A DNA stretch of 64,000 nucleotides from a virus. Positions 43,519 through 49,932 of this stretch are shown here, piece after piece. The notes under the pieces were generated by a model. That model was not told the DNA's origin. It searched no databases and saw nothing but the letters and a program-made list of their open reading frames with translations. Position 1 is the first letter of the stretch, and each line of letters begins with the position of its first letter. The stretch covers positions 124,001 through 188,000 of the IMG/VR virus record IMGVR_UViG_3300008448_000001. One strand, 5' to 3'. The translations under genes and the position numbers were made by a program.

Positions 43519-43566
43519 AGGAGGAGTACCGTCAAAGCAATAAACTTTGATGGTACTCCTCCTTTT
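43519..43566 (+). terminator. Second stacked intrinsic terminator
   Basis: Twelve-bp perfect stem AGGAGGAGTACC (43519-43530) with GGTACTCCTCCT (43552-43563), extended by a G-U pair and TCAAAG/CTTTGA, giving 19 bp in all. Only four Ts follow (43563-43566). The sequence AGGAGG inside the stem is itself a strong ribosome-binding consensus that would be hidden when paired. Confidence 0.75.
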
Positions 43567-43605
43567 GCGTAAACGATCTAACAAGATCGCTTACGCTTTT
43601 TTTTT
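43567..43605 (+). terminator. Third stacked intrinsic terminator with nine Ts
   Basis: GCGTAA/TTACGC (43567-43572 with 43591-43596), an A-C mismatch, then CGATCT/AGATCG (43574-43579 with 43584-43589) and loop AACA. Nine Ts (43597-43605) follow. A TTGACA lies at 43611 but no well-spaced -10 box was seen. Confidence 0.9.
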
Positions 43606-43635
43606 AACTGTTGACAACCAAAATTGGATTTAAAA

Positions 43636-44004
43636 ATGCGCACAATTGCTTTGATCGTTTTCACTTTTTCGATGTTGTTTTCCCTTTCGGTCATGCAAGG
43701 GGAGGAAGGCAAGCTTCCCGCCAAAAATCGGGAGAAGGTGGAAGCACAAGTTACACGGGAGTTTCAGAATTCCTTTTGGATGGCGTTCGTCATCCAACGC
43801 GGAGAACCGGGCCCGGTTTTCAGACGTTCAATGGACAAGGTTCTCGCGAAAAAAATTCGCGAGTTGACGGACGACGAGCTTGTCATCCTTAACAAGAGGA
43901 TGGCGGATCTGACCGAAGAAGAGACGGAGGTTGTTCGAGCTTTTACAGCTCGAACAACGTGGAATGTGCTGTTTACCATTGTCTTCATGGACGCAAATAA
44001 ATAA
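43636..44004 (+). CDS. Small secreted or membrane-anchored protein
   Basis: A 122-aa protein whose N-terminus (ALIVFTFSMLFSLSVMQG) is a Sec signal or anchor. The remainder is helical with charged residues and ends in LFTIVFMDANK, which may be a second hydrophobic stretch (about 107-116). No family recognised. There is no obvious ribosome binding site, so the start is uncertain. It is the first gene after the stacked terminators and the start of a cassette with pentapeptide-repeat proteins. Confidence 0.55.
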   Translation: MRTIALIVFTFSMLFSLSVMQGEEGKLPAKNREKVEAQVTREFQNSFWMAFVIQRGEPGPVFRRSMDKVLAKKIRELTDDELVILNKRMADLTEEETEVVRAFTARTTWNVLFTIVFMDANK

Positions 44005-44016
44005 GGCTGGGGACAC

Positions 44017-44811
44017 ATGAAACCTGAAGAACTAGCAACGATTTTAACTGAGCACGCGAAGTGGTTAAAGGATGAAGGTGGCAAAAGGGCCAACCTGCAC
44101 AGGGCCGAACTTCGCGGGGCCAACCTTGGTGGGGCCGAACTTGCCATGGTCAAACTTGCCGGGGCCGACCTTCGCGATGCCAACCTTCGCGGGGCCAACC
44201 TTGGTGGGGCCGAACTTGCCATGGTCAAACTTGCCGGGGCCGACCTTCGCGATGCCAACCTTGCCGGGGCCAACCTTCGCGGGGCCAACCTTCGCAGGGC
44301 CTTCCTTTTAGGAGCCAGCCTTATCGGGGCCGACCTGGAAGGGGCCAACCTTTACAAGGCCAACCTTATCGGAGCCAACCTTGCCGGGGCCAACCTTCGC
44401 GGGGCCAACCTTTACAAGGCCAACCTTATCGGAGCCAACCTTGACGGGGCCGACCTTCGCGGGGTCAACCTTCGCGGGGCCAACCTTCGCCGGGCCAATC
44501 TTGAAGGGGCCGACCTTCGCGGGGCCAACCTTAACGGCGCTGACCTTGACGATGCTAATCTTACTGGGGCAAGAATCGACACCCTGGTTTGTCGCATGGA
44601 TATCGATCGTTGGTCGATCTGCGTTTACGCGGACCGAACATCCATCGGTTGCAAAACACAACCTAATGAAAACTGGTTGGCTTGGACATCGGAAAGCGAA
44701 GAGATCAAGAAGATGCACTCCGATGCGGCTTCTTGGTGGGCAACGCACGGCGAGTTTATCAAAGCAGCAATCCGCCACGTGATAAAAAATTCGAAAGGCA
44801 ATAACACATGA
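44017..44811 (+). CDS. Pentapeptide-repeat protein 1
   Basis: A 264-aa protein. Residues about 27-190 are A(D/N)LxG-type pentapeptide repeats (around 30 units), forming a right-handed quadrilateral beta-helix. Some family members mimic DNA and bind gyrase. The first 17 residues (MKPEELATILTEHAKWL) are identical to those of the next gene, and the C-terminal 70 residues (SICVYADRTSIGC; WLAWTSESEEIK) are shared too. The helix repeats are also visible at DNA level (GGGGCCAACCTT). A gyrase-protecting or host-interaction role is an inference. Confidence 0.9.
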   Translation: MKPEELATILTEHAKWLKDEGGKRANLHRAELRGANLGGAELAMVKLAGADLRDANLRGANLGGAELAMVKLAGADLRDANLAGANLRGANLRRAFLLGASLIGADLEGANLYKANLIGANLAGANLRGANLYKANLIGANLDGADLRGVNLRGANLRRANLEGADLRGANLNGADLDDANLTGARIDTLVCRMDIDRWSICVYADRTSIGCKTQPNENWLAWTSESEEIKKMHSDAASWWATHGEFIKAAIRHVIKNSKGNNT

Positions 44812-45467
44812 AACCTGAAGAACTAGCAACGATTTTAACTGAGCACGCGAAGTGGTTGCGTGGCGAGGGCGGAAAGAAAGCCAACTTTTACAGTGCCAAC
44901 CTGGTTAGTGCCAACCTTTGCGGTGTTTATATGCGACATTGCGACTTTCGCCTGGCTGAGCTTGTACGGGCCAACCTGGTCTATGCCAACCTTGGCGAGG
45001 CCAACCTGCGAGGTGCCAACCTGTTAGACGCTAAACTGTTCGAGGCTAACCTGGAAGGTGCCGACTTGCGGCATGCCAACCTAAGCGAGGCCAACCTTCG
45101 AGGTGCCGACCTGCGGCATGCCAACCTGGAAGGCGCCAATCTGTACCGTGCAAACCTGGAAGGCGCCAATCTGTACCGTGCAAACCTGAAAGGTGCAAAC
45201 CTGAGCCGCACCGTCGTGATCGGCGCTTGCATCAACGCCGCAATTTGTAGGATGGATTTTGGAGGTTGGTCGGTCTGCGTTTACGCGGACCGAACAGCTA
45301 TCGGCTGCCAGCAGCGCATTAACGAGGACTGGTTAGCGTGGACGCCTGAAAGCGAAGAGATCAAGCAGATGCACGAAGATGCGTCTGCTTGGTGGAAGTC
45401 GCACGGCGAAATGATTAAAGGCGTGATACGGGGTGTGATGGCAAAAGCGAAAGGCGGTGACACGTGA
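44808..45467 (+). CDS. Pentapeptide-repeat protein 2 (tandem paralogue)
   Basis: A 219-aa protein starting in an ATGA overlap with the first copy. The 17 N-terminal codons match the first copy base for base, and the C-terminal domain (CVYADRTAIGCQQRINEDWL) matches strongly. The central repeat block is shorter and the repeat codons differ (GCCAACCTG rather than GCCAACCTT). This indicates a duplicated gene with independent repeat expansion plus homogenised ends. The overlap suggests both are translated together. Function as in copy 1. Confidence 0.9.
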   Translation: MKPEELATILTEHAKWLRGEGGKKANFYSANLVSANLCGVYMRHCDFRLAELVRANLVYANLGEANLRGANLLDAKLFEANLEGADLRHANLSEANLRGADLRHANLEGANLYRANLEGANLYRANLKGANLSRTVVIGACINAAICRMDFGGWSVCVYADRTAIGCQQRINEDWLAWTPESEEIKQMHEDASAWWKSHGEMIKGVIRGVMAKAKGGDT

Positions 45468-45976
45468 GAACGGAAGATTTGATGGCCGGGTTGAAGCCTG
45501 GCACGTGCCTTTGGCGGGATTTTTCCGTCAACAAGAACCACGAAGTTAAATTGGCTAACGTCCCGTTCACGCAAACCGACAAAGGTAATTTTACCGCCCG
45601 TTTGCTGTTCTACGGATCCTGGCTTTTCGAGCCTACGGTGTGGAACCGGGCGGCTAAACCGCACGGGTTTGTGATCTTTGTGGACGAGCTTCCACCCGAC
45701 GACTGGACGCACCTAACGGTGCAAAGGGTCGCCGGTAATCGAAAATCGCTCACAGCAAAGTACGGAGGATTGCTACCAAGTTTGGAAGAGTACTTAGTAT
45801 TCTGCCAGCAGTCCTTCAAGTTGAAACAAGAAATCGTGAATGAAACGCCAAAAAGGAAAATTCAAGCCGGTCTTTCGCTGAAGGTTTCACTTCCGAAGGA
45901 ACAGCACCGCATGGTTGTCGTTCATCACTTCGATGAATCGGATTTAGTCCCGACTTTTCAATATGTCGAAAGGTAA
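45464..45976 (+). CDS. Hypothetical protein downstream of the pentapeptide pair
   Basis: A 170-aa protein from GTG 45464, which overlaps the preceding stop (GTGA). The sequence has a conserved-looking beta/alpha pattern (GNFTARLLFYGSWLFEP) and two Cys only. No membrane segment. Not recognised. Probably part of the same cassette as the pentapeptide proteins. Confidence 0.5.
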   Translation: MRTEDLMAGLKPGTCLWRDFSVNKNHEVKLANVPFTQTDKGNFTARLLFYGSWLFEPTVWNRAAKPHGFVIFVDELPPDDWTHLTVQRVAGNRKSLTAKYGGLLPSLEEYLVFCQQSFKLKQEIVNETPKRKIQAGLSLKVSLPKEQHRMVVVHHFDESDLVPTFQYVER

Positions 45977-45979
45977 GAA

Positions 45980-46225
45980 ATGGCAGAAATTGACGCGATC
46001 GCACTCGACGCAGTAATGAACAGTTTAAAACGCGCAGGTCTTTCCTGGCCGCACGGCGACCGAGAAATGCTTAAAGGTTTGATCCGAATTTACTTCGGGG
46101 ATATTTCAACTCGGCTCATTGCCGAGCTGGAAAAAATCGACAAGCAATGCGCAGCGGCACAACGTGCTGTTGACAGCCTCCAGGTTGCTTGGAAAAAAGA
46201 TAAGAATCGAAAGCGAGCCTTTTGA
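45980..46225 (+). CDS. Small helical hypothetical protein
   Basis: An 81-aa protein four bases after the previous gene. Mostly amphipathic helix (EKIDKQCAAAQRAVDSLQVA) with a basic C-terminus (KKDKNRKRAF) suggesting nucleic acid or protein contact. No family recognised. It precedes the tRNA gene. Confidence 0.55.
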   Translation: MAEIDAIALDAVMNSLKRAGLSWPHGDREMLKGLIRIYFGDISTRLIAELEKIDKQCAAAQRAVDSLQVAWKKDKNRKRAF

Positions 46226-46234
46226 TTTAGTGTG

Positions 46235-46308
46235 GTGACCGTAGCTCAATAGGTTAGAGCAGGAGACTCATAATCTCTCGGTTCCCGGTTCAAGTCCGGG
46301 CGGTCACA
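46235..46308 (+). tRNA. tRNA with CAU anticodon (Met or Ile2)
   Basis: A full cloverleaf. Acceptor GTGACCG/CGGTCAC (46235-46241 with 46301-46307), D-stem GCTC/GAGC, anticodon stem GGAGA with loop CTCATAA (anticodon CAT at 46269-46271), T-stem CCCGG with TTCAAGT loop, discriminator A. The 3' CCA is not encoded. Whether it is elongator Met or lysidine-modified Ile2 cannot be told from sequence alone. It is the only clear tRNA in the window and lies between the two large RNA candidates. Confidence 0.95.
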
Positions 46309-46316
46309 CTGCTGAC

Positions 46317-46338
46317 AACTGCTACGTAGCAGCTGTTA
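46317..46338 (+). terminator. Palindrome after the tRNA, possible weak terminator
   Basis: A perfect 14-base palindrome CTGCTACGTAGCAG (46319-46332), extended by ACA/TGT after a mismatch. It is followed by the T-rich TTACCTTGTTTGTT. Weak as a terminator since no long T-run follows, but well placed to define a tRNA transcript end. A protein-binding site is an alternative. Confidence 0.4.
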
Positions 46339-46371
46339 CCTTGTTTGTTAGACCCTTTCACAGGAGTTGAT

Positions 46372-46623
46372 ATGATAGGTTTAATGAAGAAGAAGAACCG
46401 CAAGGAGTGGTTCGATAAAATTGCGAGAGAGTCGCGACGTCTCGGAAGCTACATGGTGAGCTACAATCCGCAGAAAAAAAACGGAGCCTCGGAAGAGGAA
46501 ATCGTTTGGGAGTTGAAGAAACGAGGAGTGCAGTCAGTGCAGTTTTACTCCGCCTTTTTCGACGTGTTTACCCCGTTTAAACCCGCGGAAAACGAGCAAC
46601 CGCTGACGGAAGCGTGTTCCTAA
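46372..46623 (+). CDS. Small hypothetical protein
   Basis: An 83-aa protein with AGGAG (46362-46366) before ATG 46372. The N-terminus is very basic (KKKNRKEWFDKIARESRRLG) and the protein is helical with no membrane segment. It resembles a small nucleic-acid-associated or ribosomal-type protein but is not recognised. A TTG upstream is in frame and rejected for lack of a binding site. Confidence 0.55.
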   Translation: MIGLMKKKNRKEWFDKIARESRRLGSYMVSYNPQKKNGASEEEIVWELKKRGVQSVQFYSAFFDVFTPFKPAENEQPLTEACS

Positions 46624-46645
46624 CGCAAGACTTCAGGGAGGAAGT

Positions 46646-46807
46646 ATGCTCCGATTGATTTTGATTTTTACGTTTCTGGCGGGCGGTTGCGCCGCCCCCA
46701 GACAACAAACATTAAGGGTGGACGTCTACGCACGTAATGTAGATGTCCTTGCTGATAAGTTTTCAGGGAACGGCGATGTTGCGGTTTCCTATTCATCCGT
46801 TTGGTAA
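46646..46807 (+). CDS. Very small predicted lipoprotein
   Basis: A 53-aa reading frame with AGGGAGGAAG (46634-46644) directly before ATG 46646. It begins LRLILIFTFLAGGC, a basic N-region, hydrophobic core and a Cys15 in an AGGC context that fits a slightly atypical lipobox. The mature part is about 38 residues. Its stop lies 13 bases before the next start. A lysis role such as o-spanin is possible, but no partner is adjacent. Start and signal make it a convincing gene despite its length. Confidence 0.6.
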   Translation: MLRLILIFTFLAGGCAAPRQQTLRVDVYARNVDVLADKFSGNGDVAVSYSSVW

Positions 46808-46820
46808 GAAAGACAGAATC

Positions 46821-47054
46821 ATGATCTCCACAGTTGAAAAGTCCCGTGACACCTTCGTGGCGGCGAGAAGCGTAATCGTCGTGCGACGAAAAACCTTGAA
46901 GGCGTTCCAGGCCGAACCGCAAGATCCGTGGAAGGTCGGTTTAGAAAGTACGACAGACCAACTGTCGCCAGAAGAGCTGGTTTCCTGGTTTCGCCAGGGT
47001 TACTCGCCCGCTGATATCAACAAGACGAAACCTTCACGTCTTACCTTCGAGTAA
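46821..47054 (+). CDS. Small hypothetical protein
   Basis: A 77-aa protein; ATG 46821 chosen over two upstream in-frame ATGs that would overlap the lipoprotein gene. Beta-leaning N-terminus (FVAARSVIVVRRKTLKAFQ) and an acidic middle. No membrane segment or recognised motif. Adjacent to other small genes of the accessory region. Confidence 0.5.
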   Translation: MISTVEKSRDTFVAARSVIVVRRKTLKAFQAEPQDPWKVGLESTTDQLSPEELVSWFRQGYSPADINKTKPSRLTFE

Positions 47055-47088
47055 CAAAAGAACCTGAGAAAGGATTTTGATTTTGCCT

Positions 47089-47466
47089 ATGTCAGATACA
47101 AAGCTATCGAAGTTATCGATTACCCGTCGCGTTTGCATGGGGTCGAAACCCCCAGATGAAAGCTGCTTTTTGTTGGGTGAGACGGAGTTTCAGGTGCGAG
47201 CTTCGTCGCAAAATACCGCGCAAATTTGTGTCGTACCTCCGGGCGGTAAGCCGAGTTACCTGCGGTTTCTCGCTAAAGACAAGCCGTTGAAGCACGGGCA
47301 GTGCTTGATCGAACTTGTCGAAGGAGGATCGAATATCAGGCTCCGGTTCACCGCGACTCAGTCGGTGGCGATCGACCGCAAGGAAGTTCGGCGAGCAAAG
47401 TTGGCGTCAGCTAACCGTCAACGGGCTACCGCGAAAACCGTAGACACGGTTGTCGCAAGCAAGTAA
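47089..47466 (+). CDS. Hypothetical basic protein
   Basis: A 125-aa protein from ATG 47089; in-frame TTG codons at 47077 and 47083 sit closer to the AAGGA at 47070-47074, so the start is uncertain by four codons. It has a beta-rich core (TAQICVVPPGGKPSYLRFLA) and a basic tail (KEVRRAKLASANRQRATAK) that suggests nucleic-acid contact. Not recognised. Confidence 0.5.
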   Translation: MSDTKLSKLSITRRVCMGSKPPDESCFLLGETEFQVRASSQNTAQICVVPPGGKPSYLRFLAKDKPLKHGQCLIELVEGGSNIRLRFTATQSVAIDRKEVRRAKLASANRQRATAKTVDTVVASK

Positions 47467-47508
47467 AATCCCCGAAAGTTCAACCCTTTACTCGAGAGGT
47501 ATACACAG

Positions 47509-47835
47509 ATGATTGAAGTAGTGCAGTGCCAACTAGCTAGTGACGGCACGCGGGCCATCGTTTCGGTGCGGTCCGACAAAAAGTCGTTTACCGAGCAGAT
47601 CGAAGAGCTTGGATCGGCTGCGGCCCGTAACGAGGCCCTAAGAGCCGCGAGTTCCGCTGGCATTAAGGGGTCTCCCGGCATTTCGGGAGCCGCCCAGGCG
47701 ATTCACCCGCGAAACAAAGAAGGCAAGTCGTTAGACGACCTTCGCGATAGCGAAGGGAAACCGCTTGACTTTTCGAGCCCGGAAATGCAACCAGCCTATT
47801 ACCAGGCTGCCTTTGAGATCACCGCCAAGGTGTAA
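47509..47835 (+). CDS. Hypothetical protein
   Basis: A 108-aa protein with GAGAGG (47494-47499) before ATG 47509. An N-terminal beta/alpha domain (QCQLASDGTRAIVSVRSDKK) is followed by a glycine/alanine/serine-rich stretch and a helix. No recognised family. It is the last gene before the second large non-coding region. Confidence 0.5.
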   Translation: MIEVVQCQLASDGTRAIVSVRSDKKSFTEQIEELGSAAARNEALRAASSAGIKGSPGISGAAQAIHPRNKEGKSLDDLRDSEGKPLDFSSPEMQPAYYQAAFEITAKV

Positions 47836-47894
47836 TCGCAGGTAATGCCAATTTCGACAGCAATCAGCTAGCCATTTCGGTGGCTAGCTAACGC

Positions 47895-47917
47895 AAGGCG
47901 GCAACAGCCTAAGTTGC
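47895..47917 (+). repeat. 23-base pseudoknot motif, copy 1
   Basis: AGGC (47896-47899) with GCCT (47907-47910) forms stem 1, and the loop GCAAC (47901-47905) pairs with GTTGC (47913-47917) as stem 2: an H-type pseudoknot. Copy 2 at 48103-48125 is identical except for one A/G change in the spacer, so the paired bases are fully conserved. Confidence 0.7.
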
Positions 47918-48102
47918 ACTAACAAATAAGCCGACCGGGTACGCGAACAAGTTCCGACAGACGGTCAGGTCTAGGTCTCAAAGAATAGCCCTGACGCCCG
48001 TTAGGCCACCACAGGCAAGCGATTCGGATAGCAAAACATGAGGAGAACAGTCATGAAGCGATGATGATTACAAGACGAGCCGAACTCGGAGGCAAAACCG
48101 AT

Positions 48103-48125
48103 AAGGCGGCAACAGCCTGAGTTGC
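48103..48125 (+). repeat. 23-base pseudoknot motif, copy 2
   Basis: Repeats copy 1 (47895-47917) at 22 of 23 positions; the difference lies between the two stems. It lies directly upstream of the first cloverleaf-like element (48128), so the two modules may function together. Confidence 0.7.
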
Positions 48126-48127
48126 GA

Positions 48128-48252
48128 GGATCGGCGGCGTGGACAACGACACGCGGAAAGCTGTGCAACGCCTAAACGCATAGACGCAACGGATTCGGAA
48201 CAGATCGAATACCGCCAAGTATGAAAAGCAGGTGTAATTCCTGCCCGATCCT
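48128..48252 (+). repeat. Cloverleaf-like repeat element 1
   Basis: Closing 7-bp helix GGATCGG (48128-48134) with CCGATCC (48245-48251). Inside are a hairpin GCGTG/CACGC and a 3' hairpin GCAGG/CCTGC (48228-48244) with a 7-base loop TGTAATT in the T-arm position. Not a standard tRNA: the loop is not TTCxAxT and no anticodon arm is evident. The terminal parts match element 2 closely while the middle (48156-48221) differs. Confidence 0.6.
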
Positions 48253-48413
48253 TTGCATATGCGAAACCTGCTACTGGTAGCCTACGGGCATGCAGAGTCC
48301 AGTGAAATGGTTAATTTTGTGCCGCAAGGATCTGCTTCCGGAGATAATTCGAAAGGAGCAGGGAGCGGGTAATCGGGTCGTGCCGAGCAAAGACACAGCC
48401 GGAGAGACGGCGA

Positions 48414-48507
48414 GGATCGGCGGCGTGGACAGTGACACGCTCACCAACACTCCTGCAAGTATCCAATTGAGTGCAGGCGACAGCAGGTGCTAATTCCTGC
48501 CCGATCC
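48414..48507 (+). repeat. Cloverleaf-like repeat element 2
   Basis: GGATCGG (48414-48420) pairs with CCGATCC (48501-48507). The inner arms are GCGTG/CACGC (48423-48440), CCTGCA/TGCAGG (48452-48477) and GCAGG/CCTGC (48483-48500), giving a four-way junction. It lies 286 bases after element 1 with matching ends and is 31 bases shorter. Four Ts follow. Confidence 0.6.
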
Positions 48508-48588
48508 TTTTCGGAGCGGTACGAAAGAAAGATAGTAAAAGGTGCGAAATGACACCAGATAAGCAACCGCTTGTGAGGCTGGTAAATT

Positions 48589-48672
48589 GGATCGGCGGCG
48601 CGGGACCACTGAAAAGTAATCCGCGATGGTGCTCAAAGAGCGGTCTAACATGTTCGAATCATGGCCGGTCCG
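48589..48672 (+). repeat. Cloverleaf-like repeat element 3 with TTCGAAT loop
   Basis: Starts with the same GGATCGGCGGCG as the others, then diverges. GGATCGGC (48589-48596) pairs with GCCGGTCC (48664-48671, one G-U pair). The 3' hairpin CATG/CATG (48649-48652 with 48660-48663) holds TTCGAAT, the canonical tRNA T-loop. No convincing D or anticodon arm was found, so it looks tRNA-derived or tRNA-mimicking rather than a working tRNA. Confidence 0.5.
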
Positions 48673-48676
48673 CTGA

Positions 48677-48699
48677 GTTATTAAGGCGTTCTTAATAAC
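48677..48699 (+). terminator. Stem-loop at the end of the second structured region
   Basis: Nine-bp perfect stem GTTATTAAG (48677-48685) with CTTAATAAC (48691-48699), loop GCGTT. No contiguous T-run follows, only a T-rich stretch to about 48725, so it is a weak terminator or an RNA 3' end stabiliser. Confidence 0.5.
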
Positions 48700-48735
48700 T
48701 GGATGTTTGTTGGTTTGTTTTGAAAGGGTTTGGTT

Positions 48736-49401
48736 ATGCGTTTTGTTTGTTTTTTGGTTTTAGCATTGGCGAGTTCGCTGGTCTCGGCGCAGACACCGCT
48801 ACCGGTTCGATTTGTTGAGGCCGGTCAAACTGTGACGGTTCCCAAGGGCAATTACCTGCAGACGCAAGAAGTCATCGTCCGCAAGGGAGGTGCTCTCATT
48901 CTTGAGGCCGGTGTAACTATCCAGGTGAAAGGCCTTGGATTGCCCATGCAGGTCTATGGTTCGCTTTCAGTTAACGGTACCGAGGCTGAACCTGTGGTGG
49001 TCGGCCCCGATGCCGCCGGTGTTTGTGGCACACTGGCAGCGTACCCATCTGCTGACGGCACTAGGCCGCAAGTAACAATTGATTACCTCGAATGGGCCAC
49101 TACCCAAAACTCAAACTGCCTGTTTTTCTCAAGGTGCGACTTCGCTGTCGCCAATAGCGTATTTTTGAGCAATGGTGCTAGCAGCACCAACAGGGTTTGC
49201 GTCCAAGCAACAAACGACTCCGCCGGGAGCGTCAACGATTGCTTATTGGAATGCGTTAAGGCGACCGGAGTGACGACGAACGGGATCGTTGTGAACGGAA
49301 GCGGTGCAGCGGTTGACCTGTGGAACATAACCACAGTTAATTGCGACAATCCGCTAAGGATCAACAAGTTTGTTGCTAAGGTTACAGGAAGCGTTCGCTA
49401 G
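48736..49401 (+). CDS. Secreted beta-helix-like protein
   Basis: A 221-aa protein with GAAAGGG before ATG 48736. Residues 1-18 form a Sec signal ending VSA|Q. The mature part has repeated short strands ending in Val/Ile (EAGVTIQVKGLGLPM; VTIDYLEWATTQ; VNDCLLECVK), consistent with a right-handed parallel beta-helix like pectate lyases or adhesins. No catalytic Asp/His set could be identified. A phage-encoded exported protein might modify the infected cell's surface. Paired terminators follow. Confidence 0.65.
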   Translation: MRFVCFLVLALASSLVSAQTPLPVRFVEAGQTVTVPKGNYLQTQEVIVRKGGALILEAGVTIQVKGLGLPMQVYGSLSVNGTEAEPVVVGPDAAGVCGTLAAYPSADGTRPQVTIDYLEWATTQNSNCLFFSRCDFAVANSVFLSNGASSTNRVCVQATNDSAGSVNDCLLECVKATGVTTNGIVVNGSGAAVDLWNITTVNCDNPLRINKFVAKVTGSVR

Positions 49402-49425
49402 TTGCGGATCGCAGGTAATAATTGT

Positions 49426-49472
49426 CGCAGGAGCGACTTGTTTATCTAAAACATAAACAAGTTTCTCCTGCG
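49426..49472 (+). terminator. Long hairpin, first of two stacked terminators
   Basis: CGCAGGAG (49426-49433) pairs with CTCCTGCG (49465-49472). A small internal loop leads to ACTTGTTTAT/ATAAACAAGT (49436-49445 with 49453-49462) and loop CTAAAAC: 18 bp in total. Pyrimidine-rich sequence (GCTTCTTTCTCTTT) follows in place of a pure T-run. Confidence 0.75.
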
Positions 49473-49491
49473 GCTTCTTTCTCTTTCCCAC

Positions 49492-49516
49492 GTCGCGGTT
49501 CACGCGACTTTTTTTT
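49492..49516 (+). terminator. Second stacked intrinsic terminator
   Basis: GTCGCG/CGCGAC (49492-49497 with 49503-49508), 5-base loop, then eight Ts (49509-49516). Directly beyond it is AGCTATTGACC, closely matching the AACTGTTGACA found after the other stacked terminators at 43606. Confidence 0.9.
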
Positions 49517-49527
49517 AGCTATTGACC

Positions 49528-49932
49528 ATGGACCCGAACAAAATCAGACGTTTAGACCGGGCAACGGGCTCGTGCCACGACCACGTGGTTTGGTTCATGC
49601 TGTGGCTTGAACACTTGAATATGTTCTCTGAGGCACAAGTTTACGATATAATCAAATTCGTAGGTACGGAAGCCTTGGTCGCACGCGAAGCACCCCAGCT
49701 TCCGTCGCATGCAGTTTGCGTTTTCAACGTTGTCGTTTGCGATAGTCGCTGGGTCACTTTCTCCGGCGGCGTTTCCTTCTGGGACACGGCGACCGCCGAA
49801 GAAATTAAAACACTGCCTCAGCCTGCAATCACGCATGTTACTTGTGACTTCACGGCCTTACTGCAGCGAAGAAAAAATGGATCAAAAAGCAACGTCGATG
49901 CTACTTCAGACACTAATCAAGCAAGCCAATAG
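49528..49932 (+). CDS. Hypothetical protein
   Basis: A 134-aa protein from ATG 49528 (no clear ribosome binding site). The first 40 residues look helical (DHVVWFMLWLEHLNMFSEAQ). A beta segment (VFNVVVCDSRWVTFSGGVSF) and a basic Ser/Asn-rich C-terminus follow. Its last 56 bases overlap the next gene. Not recognised. Confidence 0.5.
   Translation: MDPNKIRRLDRATGSCHDHVVWFMLWLEHLNMFSEAQVYDIIKFVGTEALVAREAPQLPSHAVCVFNVVVCDSRWVTFSGGVSFWDTATAEEIKTLPQPAITHVTCDFTALLQRRKNGSKSNVDATSDTNQASQ

Larger units (their letters stand above)
47860..48700 (+). ncRNA. Candidate second large structured RNA (about 840 nt) with repeated elements
   Basis: This 900-base gap has no supported reading frame but many exact structures. 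Hairpin AGCTAGCC/GGCTAGCT is at 47866-47889. Two copies of a 23-base pseudoknot motif lie at 47895-47917 and 48103-48125; in each, GCAAC pairs with GTTGC and AGGC with GCCT. Three copies of an arm-closed element begin at 48128, 48414 and 48589. The two full copies share GGATCGG...CCGATCC ends and a GCAGG/CCTGC hairpin. Hairpins include CTGCTTCC/GGAGCAG, and the region closes at 48677-48699 with a 9-bp stem. Single versus several transcripts is unresolved. Confidence 0.7.

Noticed and set aside
43611-43640. TTGACA as a -35 box before the gene at 43636
   Set aside because: The -35 hexamer is perfect but no TATAAT-like box lies at 16-18 bases. A TAAAAA at 14 bases is weak and would give a leaderless transcript. 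Noted only as a possible motif.
44308-44829. Minus-strand pentapeptide-like frame
   Set aside because: It is the reverse complement of the true repeat gene. Its KVGPxKV pattern is a reflection of the GGGGCCAACCTT units, not a separate protein.
48290-48493. 67-aa plus frame within the second structured region, and a 74-aa frame at 48471-48695
   Set aside because: They run through the repeated structured elements, lack a ribosome binding site and resemble no protein.
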